Assembly (NCBI GenBank): GCA_937926875.1
Contig: CALBAX010000038.1
Location: forward strand, 1-17,527
Direction of reading: 5' to 3'
Length of the DNA: 17,527 nucleotides
Source: an uncultured Desulfovibrio sp.
GTDB taxonomy: Bacteria; Desulfobacterota; Desulfovibrionia; Desulfovibrionales; Desulfovibrionaceae
The stretch's first letter is position 1. Each line of letters starts with the position of its first letter. Shown one piece after another: positions 12,835 through 17,527 of the stretch. The notes beneath the pieces were generated by a model. The model ran no database searches. It worked only from the letters and a program-made list of their open reading frames with translations, and was not told where the DNA came from. Position numbers and translations under genes: made by a program.

Positions 12835-13464
12835 ATGTTCGCATCCCTGCTTCCCAAGTCCGCTCCGTTCTTTGAAATGCTGCTGGAACAAAACAGCCAC
12901 TTGCGCCATATGTCGCGACTGCTGCTCGCCATGCTGGAGGACCTGTCCAAGATGGACGAGGCCCACAAGGAGATCGCCCTGATCGAGGAAGAGGCGGACA
13001 AGCTCCATGTGCGCATCATCCGCGACCTGTCACAGACCTTCATCACGCCCATCGACCGCGAGGACATCCTGCGCATCAACCAGGAACAGGAAGAAGCCCT
13101 GGACGGCCTGCATACCCTGAGCACCCGTCTGCACATCTTCGAGTTCCCCACCATGCGCTTCCCGGCGGTGCAGCTGGTGCGCACCATCTGCTCCATGCTG
13201 GACCTGACCGGCGAGATGCTGGACGGCCTGACCCGGCGTGAGGACTGCCACAAGACGCGCGCCTTCCGCTACCTGCGCGGCGAGTGCGACATGCTGCTGG
13301 CCGTGGGACTGGCCGAGCTCATGGACGACCAGCAGGAGATCACCCCCGCCCGGCTCATGAACGTCATGAAGTGGAGCCAGGCTTACGACCGCATCAGCAT
13401 GCTTCTGGAAAATGTCAACAATCTGGCTGAAACCATCGAAGAAGCGGTGCTGAAGAATGTTTGA
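12835..13464 (+). CDS. DUF47 (PhoU-like) Pit accessory protein
   Basis: 209 residues, almost entirely helical, the usual size for DUF47 proteins. It shows a PhoU-like pattern: EEEADKLHVRIIRDLSQTFITPIDREDILRIN in the first half (the E-x-x-x-D and D-R-E-D metal-site helices) and ECDMLLAVGL with AYDRISMLLENVNNLAETIEEAVLKNV at the end. Such proteins sit next to low-affinity phosphate permeases and are thought to control them. AGGAGG at 12822-12827 sets the start. It overlaps the permease gene by 8 bases, showing tight coupling. Confidence 0.94.
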   Translation: MFASLLPKSAPFFEMLLEQNSHLRHMSRLLLAMLEDLSKMDEAHKEIALIEEEADKLHVRIIRDLSQTFITPIDREDILRINQEQEEALDGLHTLSTRLHIFEFPTMRFPAVQLVRTICSMLDLTGEMLDGLTRREDCHKTRAFRYLRGECDMLLAVGLAELMDDQQEITPARLMNVMKWSQAYDRISMLLENVNNLAETIEEAVLKNV

Positions 13465-14461
13465 GATCCCTCTCCTGCTCATTCTGATCGTCCTTGTCGC
13501 CCTGGTATTCGACTTTACCAACGGCGCGCACGACTGCGCCAATGCCATCGCCACCGTGGTTTCCACCAAGGTGGTCACGCCCCGCTTCGCCGTGGGCATG
13601 GCGGCCGCCCTCAACCTGGCCGGGGCCCTGCTGGGCACCGAGGTGGCCAAGACCCTCGGGGCGGGCCTCGTCCTGCCCGAGGTGGTGCAGGGCAGCCACA
13701 TCCTGGTGCTGGCGGCCCTGCTGGGCGCCATCTTCTGGAACTGCCTCACCTGGTATTTCGGCATCCCCTCGTCGTCCTCCCATGCGCTCATCGGCGGCCT
13801 GGTGGGTGCGGCCCTGGCCCATGCCGGGCCCGAGGCCCTCAATTTCGCCGGTATCGTCAACAAGGTGCTGCTGCCCCTGGTGCTCTCGCCTCTGGCGGGC
13901 TTTGGGGTGGGCTTCCTCATCATGTGGCTCATCTACTGGATCTTCGCGCGGGTCATGCGCAGCAGGGTCAACCGCATCTTCCGCAAGATGCAGCTGGTGT
14001 CCGCGGCCTTCATGGCCACCAGCCACGGCCTCAATGACGCCCAGAAGACCATGGGCATCATCACCCTGGCCCTGTTCATCTTCGGCGAGATCGACCAGGT
14101 GGCCGTGCCCCTGTGGGTCAAGCTGGCCTGCGCCCTGGCCATGGCCGCCGGTACGGCCATCGGCGGCTGGAAGATCGTCAAGACCATGGGCCACCGCATC
14201 TTCAAGCTGGAGCCCGTGCACGGCTTCGCTGCCGAGACGTCGGCCGCTCTGGTCATCTCGGGGGCATCCGTGCTGGGCGCGCCCGTGAGCACCACGCACA
14301 CCATCTCGGCCTGCATCTTCGGTGTGGGGTCCACCAAGCGCCTTTCCGCCGTGCGCTGGACCGTGGCCGGGCAGCTGGTCACGGCCTGGGTGCTGACCCT
14401 GCCCGCAGCGGCCACCGTGGGGTTCTGCTCCTACTGGCTGCTGCATCTGATCTGGAACTGA
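13457..14461 (+). CDS. pit: PiT-family inorganic phosphate permease
   Basis: 334 residues, the short bacterial PiT form with about 10 membrane segments. The two inverted signature motifs are present: FTNGAHDCANAIATVVST (20-37) and SHGLNDAQKTMGIITLAL (192-209), each with the Asn/Asp that binds phosphate and cation. Other landmarks are IPSSSSHALIGGLVGAAL and the late GAPVSTTHTISACIFGVG. It carries phosphate, probably as a metal-phosphate complex with H+ or Na+, across the inner membrane. It begins inside the DUF47 gene (8-base overlap) and ends at a strong terminator. Confidence 0.96.
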   Translation: MFEIPLLLILIVLVALVFDFTNGAHDCANAIATVVSTKVVTPRFAVGMAAALNLAGALLGTEVAKTLGAGLVLPEVVQGSHILVLAALLGAIFWNCLTWYFGIPSSSSHALIGGLVGAALAHAGPEALNFAGIVNKVLLPLVLSPLAGFGVGFLIMWLIYWIFARVMRSRVNRIFRKMQLVSAAFMATSHGLNDAQKTMGIITLALFIFGEIDQVAVPLWVKLACALAMAAGTAIGGWKIVKTMGHRIFKLEPVHGFAAETSAALVISGASVLGAPVSTTHTISACIFGVGSTKRLSAVRWTVAGQLVTAWVLTLPAAATVGFCSYWLLHLIWN

Positions 14462-14489
14462 CGGATCCCCCCTGCGGGTCCCGTTGCTG

Positions 14490-14528
14490 AAAAGCCCCGT
14501 GCTGTCCCTGTGACGGCGCGGGGCTTTT
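14490..14528. terminator. Bidirectional terminator between pit and the EamA gene
   Basis: AAAAGCCCCG (14490-14499) pairs with CGGGGCTTTT (14519-14528), with further pairs inside. A's on one side and T's on the other let it stop both converging transcripts. Confidence 0.88.
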
Positions 14529-14566
14529 GCTGTCCGGAGCGTATCGTACGGGATGCGCCGGCGCGG

Positions 14567-15460
14567 TCAGGCTTTTTTGCGGCGCAGGGGCAGGCGGCCT
14601 TCGGAGATGACCAGGCCGAGGATGATGAGGGCCATGCCGGTAAGGGCCAGCCCGGTCAGGCGTTCGCCCAGCAAAAGCGTGGCGGTGATGACCGAGACCA
14701 CGGGCACGGCGTAGATGTACACACTGGTCTTGATGGCGCCCAGGATGCGGATGGTGAAGTTCCATGTGGCGAAGCACAGGGCCGAGGCCCCCAGGCCGAG
14801 GAAAAGCAGGTTGGCCAGCATCTCGGGCTGTGCCAGACGCTCCAGGCCCCAGCGGAAGCCGGACAGCGGCAGGGTGGGCAGCATGAAGATGAGGCCCCAG
14901 CAGAAGATGCGGCGCGTCACCTGCAAGGTATTGTAGCCGTAGTCGCCTATCTTGCGGGTCAGGATGGAATAGAAGGCCCAGGCCAGGGCCGCCAGCAGGG
15001 CCAGGACATCGCCCAGCGGGTTGAGCTGGAGCACGGCGTTGCTGTTGACGGCGATGCAGATGATGCCGGACATGGCGCAGACGAAGCCCACGAAAAAACC
15101 GGGGTGCAGGCTCTCGCCCAGGACGATGCGGGCCAGCAGGGCCGTCAGGAAGGGCGAGATGCCTACCAGCACGCCGACGTTGGACGCCGTGCTGTAGCTC
15201 AGGGCGATGTTCTCCAGCAAAAAATAGAGGGTCACGCCGCACAGGCCCGCCAGGGCAAAGGTCGCTTCCCGGCGCCGGTCACGCACATGCAGCAGGCGGG
15301 GACAGGCCAGCAGCAGGGCACAGGCCCCCAGCAAAAAACGCAGGAAAAGGATCTCGACGGGCGCAAAGGCCTGCAACAGCACCTTGGTGGAAGTGAAGGT
15401 GGCGCCCCAGATGAGGATGGTCAGGATGGCGGCCGCATGGGCGGCGAGGGCGGGGTTCAT
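14567..15460 (-). CDS. EamA/DMT-superfamily transporter (RhaT/YdcZ-like exporter)
   Basis: 297 residues with about ten hydrophobic segments in two repeated halves, each an EamA domain. The first starts LTILIWGATFTSTKVLL and includes FLRFLLGACALLL and GVLVGISPFLTALLARIVLGESL; the second starts DVLALLAALAWAFYSILTRKIG and ends VYIYAVPVVSVITATLLLGERLTG, the classic E-R end of such domains. The C-terminus is a positively charged tail (RRKKA), fitting an inside location. These proteins export amino acids or other metabolites, but substrates cannot be assigned from sequence. AAGGAGG is 8 bases before the ATG. It lies downstream of ddl but is separated by a terminator, so it probably has its own promoter. 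Confidence 0.93.
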   Translation of the reverse strand: MNPALAAHAAAILTILIWGATFTSTKVLLQAFAPVEILFLRFLLGACALLLACPRLLHVRDRRREATFALAGLCGVTLYFLLENIALSYSTASNVGVLVGISPFLTALLARIVLGESLHPGFFVGFVCAMSGIICIAVNSNAVLQLNPLGDVLALLAALAWAFYSILTRKIGDYGYNTLQVTRRIFCWGLIFMLPTLPLSGFRWGLERLAQPEMLANLLFLGLGASALCFATWNFTIRILGAIKTSVYIYAVPVVSVITATLLLGERLTGLALTGMALIILGLVISEGRLPLRRKKA

Positions 15461-15533
15461 GGGGCTGCCTCCTTGGGCAGGCGTGCGCGGTGTGCGCTTA
15501 ACACAGAAGTGCTCCCGGCACGGGCCGGAAACG

Positions 15534-15562
15534 AAAAAGCGCGCTGCCCGTGGACAGCGCGC
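15534..15562 (-). terminator. Rho-independent terminator of ddl
   Basis: Minus strand: GCGCGCTG (15555-15562), 8-base loop, CAGCGCGC (15539-15546), then five T. It lies 23 bases after the ddl stop. Confidence 0.88.
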
Positions 15563-15585
15563 CTGAAGGCGGACAGGGGCAGGGC

Positions 15586-16500
15586 TCAGGCTTTGGCGTG
15601 CTGTTCCATGCCCAGCTCGATGAGTTTTTCCAGCAGCTGGCCAAAGTCCATGCCCAGCTGGGCGGCTTCCTGCGGCACGAGGCTGGTGGGCGTCATGCCG
15701 GGCAGGGTGTTGACCTCCAGCAGATGCAGGCTGTCGTCAGGGCCGAGGATGAAGTCGGCGCGGCTGTAGCCCTTGAGGCCCAGGGCCTTGTGGGCGGCCA
15801 GGGCCAGGCGCTGCACCTCGGCCGTGACGGCCGGGGACACGGGCGCGGGGCAGAGCTCGCGCGCGCCGCCGGTGGCGTACTTGCTCTCGTAGTCGAAGTA
15901 ATCGCCCGCCACAGGCTCGATGAGGATGGGCGGCATGGCTTCCTCGCCCAGGATGCCGCAGGTGATCTCCTTGCCGGGCAGCTGGGGTTCGATGAGCACG
16001 CCTTCACCGGCGGCGAAGATCTCGTCCATGAGGGCATCCAGTTCCTGGCGGTTGGCAGCACGGCCCAGGCGCAGGGAGGAACCGCCCGTGGTGCTCTTGA
16101 CGAAGAGCGGCCAGGGCAGACGCGGTCCCCAGCCTTCGGCGGGGCGCACGGGCAGGAATTCCCAGTCGGCCGTGGGCAGGCCGGCCATGCGGAAGATCTG
16201 CTTGGCGGCGGCCTTGTTCAGGGCCAGGAAGGAGCCGGAAGGCCCGGAGCCCTGGTAGGGACAGTCGGCCTTTTCCAGCATGGCCTGCACCAGACCGTCC
16301 TCGCCCGGCGAACCGTGCAGGTTGATGAGGGCAAAGTCATGCTGCCGGGCGGTCTCCAGCAGATCGTCGAAATTTTCCAGCAGGTCGAAGAAGGTCACGG
16401 CATGGCCGCGTTTGAGCAGAGCTTCCTGCATGCCGCGGGCACCGGTCAGGGAGACCTCACGCTCGCTGGACCAGCCGCCCGCTATCAAAAGAATCTTCAT
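15586..16500 (-). CDS. ddl: D-alanine--D-alanine ligase
   Basis: 304 residues, typical of short Ddl enzymes with an ATP-grasp fold. Motifs in order: GGWSSEREVSL (8-18, with Glu13), LHGSPGEDGLVQ (61-72), PYQGSG (81-86), VKSTTGGSS (134-142), the Tyr-bearing omega loop YESKYATGG (204-212, Lys207-Tyr208 indicating D-Ala rather than D-lactate as second substrate), YSRADFIL (245-252) and LEVNTLPGMTPTSLVP (261-276, metal-binding Glu262 and Asn264). It joins two D-Ala for peptidoglycan in the cytoplasm. Some usually conserved positions differ: Asp-Lys is Asn95-Lys96, and VKP is VKS. Start 16500 is chosen from the family N-terminus; an in-frame ATG at 16509 adds three residues. It overlaps the HD gene by 44 bases. 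Confidence 0.94.
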   Translation of the reverse strand: MKILLIAGGWSSEREVSLTGARGMQEALLKRGHAVTFFDLLENFDDLLETARQHDFALINLHGSPGEDGLVQAMLEKADCPYQGSGPSGSFLALNKAAAKQIFRMAGLPTADWEFLPVRPAEGWGPRLPWPLFVKSTTGGSSLRLGRAANRQELDALMDEIFAAGEGVLIEPQLPGKEITCGILGEEAMPPILIEPVAGDYFDYESKYATGGARELCPAPVSPAVTAEVQRLALAAHKALGLKGYSRADFILGPDDSLHLLEVNTLPGMTPTSLVPQEAAQLGMDFGQLLEKLIELGMEQHAKA

Positions 16501-17146
16501 GGATGGCATACCCCAGATGCGCCTCGAAGGCACGTTCGATACATTCGCCCTGCTGCCACGAAAGGCGGATGCCCTTGCGGGCCTTTTCCGTATGGCCGTA
16601 ACGCACCAGCAGGTCTTCATAACGCTGGCGCAGGGGCACGCACTGGTCGTGCTTGACCCGCTTGTCAGCGTAGATCACGAAAAACGGGATGGAGAACAGG
16701 CGTCCGGGCTCCTGCTCCGGGACGGCCCAGGGCCAGTGGACGTGCAGCAGCACGCCCTGCGCCAAAGCATGGTTGCGGGTCTCGGCCACCACCCAGCTGG
16801 CCCCCAGCTGGGCATGACTGCCGCCATGCAGGACGCTGTAGGTCTTGGCGATGTCGTGCAGCATGGCGCTGGCGCGCACAGCGGCCACATTGACCGGGAA
16901 CCCGGCCGCACGGGCCCGCTGGGCCAGATCGGTGGCGATATGGGCCACCATGCGCGAATGGGCGCGGATATTGTCCAGCATGCCATATTTGTCCCACAGG
17001 GCCATGCAGGCGGCATCGTCGGGGATGCTGCCCTGCGTGGGGGGCTCCAGGGCCGGTTCGGGCAGGCAGGCCAGCGGGTGCACCAAAGGCCATTCGCCGT
17101 TTTCCGGCGTGCCGATGACGGGAGTGGATGTGGTGAAGATGGACAT
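16457..17146 (-). CDS. HD-domain phosphohydrolase
   Basis: 229 residues. The metal-dependent HD site is seen as RAHSRMV (His63), LHDIAK (His97-Asp98), GGSHAQLGA (His111), HVHW (135-138) and YADKRVK (Asp161), matching the small HD proteins related to YqeK. Such enzymes cut phosphate esters or nucleotides; the substrate here is unknown. The ~55 residues before the domain are of unclear role. The start at 17146 has no Shine-Dalgarno sequence, but a promoter ends 6 bases upstream, consistent with a leaderless mRNA. Upstream in-frame codons give a Pro/Ala/Arg-rich stretch without family likeness, so a longer form is unlikely. Its 3' end overlaps ddl by 44 bases, making the two an operon. Confidence 0.85.
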   Translation of the reverse strand: MSIFTTSTPVIGTPENGEWPLVHPLACLPEPALEPPTQGSIPDDAACMALWDKYGMLDNIRAHSRMVAHIATDLAQRARAAGFPVNVAAVRASAMLHDIAKTYSVLHGGSHAQLGASWVVAETRNHALAQGVLLHVHWPWAVPEQEPGRLFSIPFFVIYADKRVKHDQCVPLRQRYEDLLVRYGHTEKARKGIRLSWQQGECIERAFEAHLGYAIHEDSFDSGRLVQRA

Positions 17147-17152
17147 GGCGGC

Positions 17153-17181
17153 AGTATGCCATCGGCCCGGGGGGAAGGCAA
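17153..17181 (-). promoter_or_regulatory. Sigma70-type promoter of the HD-ddl operon
   Basis: Minus strand: -35 TTGCCT (17176-17181), 17-base spacer, -10 CATACT (17153-17158). The same -10 hexamer occurs in the racemase promoter. The predicted start falls at or next to the ATG at 17146. Confidence 0.5.
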
Positions 17182-17527
17182 CGTAAAAGAGGTACGCCGC
17201 TGCGCCAGGCGGCAGGAGGGGGATGGACGCTGTGCTGTGCCGGGGAGAGACCGCACAAGAGGAAGGCTTTACAAACGTGGCGGCTGCGCCTTGGGCAGCA
17301 AAAAGCGCAGTTCCCTTCGTGTTGCGTGGAGAACTGCCGTTCGTGCAAGGCTGCTGCCCGGCATCCGGGCTGGTTCGCCTGCGCGGCGACCGACCGAACG
17401 GCGGCCCGCAAGGGGCGTGCCCGTTGCGATGAAGGAAGCTGCGGGCATCGAGAGCAGGGATGGCGGCAGAGGCGGAGGGAAGCAACGCAGGAGTTTTTTT
17501 ATCTATCCAGCAGGACAGGATAAAACG
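17182..17527. other. Right-end non-coding stretch with nested inverted repeats
   Basis: No frame here yields a protein I can believe. It contains a possible three-way-junction fold (17336-17402) and a terminator-like hairpin on the minus strand (17300-17337). It could hold a small RNA or the 3' end of a transcript from beyond the window. Confidence 0.45.
17300..17337 (-). terminator. Terminator-like hairpin on the minus strand
   Basis: Minus strand: GCAGTTC (17331-17337), 17-base loop, GAACTGC (17307-17313), then GC and five T (17300-17304). The loop is long and the T run is two bases away, so strength is uncertain. Confidence 0.45.

Noticed and set aside
12737..12982. Upstream open frame in the DUF47 leader starting at 12737
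   Set aside because: The AAGGA touches the ATG, too close to work, and the frame runs into the DUF47 gene out of phase with no likeness.
13415..14446. Minus-strand open frame opposite pit
   Set aside because: His/Gly/Asp-rich mirror translation of a clear permease gene.
14510..16656. Plus-strand open frames across the EamA and ddl genes
   Set aside because: Antisense to well-supported genes; repetitive Gln/Gly/Asp composition.
17424..17451. GAAGGAAGCTGC stretch resembling the SRP RNA tip
   Set aside because: The surrounding bases do not give the SRP helix 8 loop, only a short CGATG/CATCG pairing.
1..17527. tRNA, rRNA, CRISPR, insertion sequence or prophage content
   Set aside because: None seen on either strand: no tRNA T-arm in a cloverleaf, no regular direct repeats, no transposase or integrase motifs.

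Overview
The window looks like a chromosomal segment of a high-GC sulfate reducer of the Desulfovibrionaceae. This is inferred from strong G/C third-position bias, a CofD/YvcK-like protein, anaerobic-type cobalamin genes and the overall style of the proteins; no rRNA is present to prove it. I see no mobile element, CRISPR array, tRNA or rRNA.

Layout. At the left end (minus strand) is the start of a truncated cbiE. It is separated by a strong terminator from a DapF-fold racemase whose motifs resemble histidine racemases (CntK/HisR type) more than diaminopimelate epimerase. Across a divergent promoter region (plus strand) lie an exported vWA-OmpA fusion protein and a small lipoprotein. A minus-strand shikimate-kinase-family enzyme follows; it lacks residues expected for shikimate binding and may act on another substrate.

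The core is a long plus-strand run: rpmH, rnpA, yidD, yidC, jag, mnmE. This is the classic ribosome / RNase P / membrane-insertase / tRNA-modification cluster, here without dnaA or mnmG in view. It continues into three overlapping genes: a DEDDy 3'-5' exonuclease, a CofD/YvcK-like protein and an RluA-family pseudouridine synthase. A near-consensus promoter in the 3' end of the last gene then drives a PhoU-like (DUF47) regulator and a PiT phosphate permease.

A two-way terminator separates these from a right-hand minus-strand block: an EamA-type exporter, D-Ala-D-Ala ligase and an HD-domain protein. The HD gene's promoter is so close to its ATG that the mRNA may be leaderless. The last 350 bases hold no convincing gene but carry nested inverted repeats and a terminator-like hairpin on the minus strand.

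No complete new defence or mobile system is visible. The points most worth a second look are the CntK-like racemase, the re-purposed shikimate-kinase fold, the exonuclease/CofD-like/pseudouridine-synthase trio, the competing hairpins between yidC and jag, and the structured right end. All motif comparisons are from memory of the families; no searches were run.
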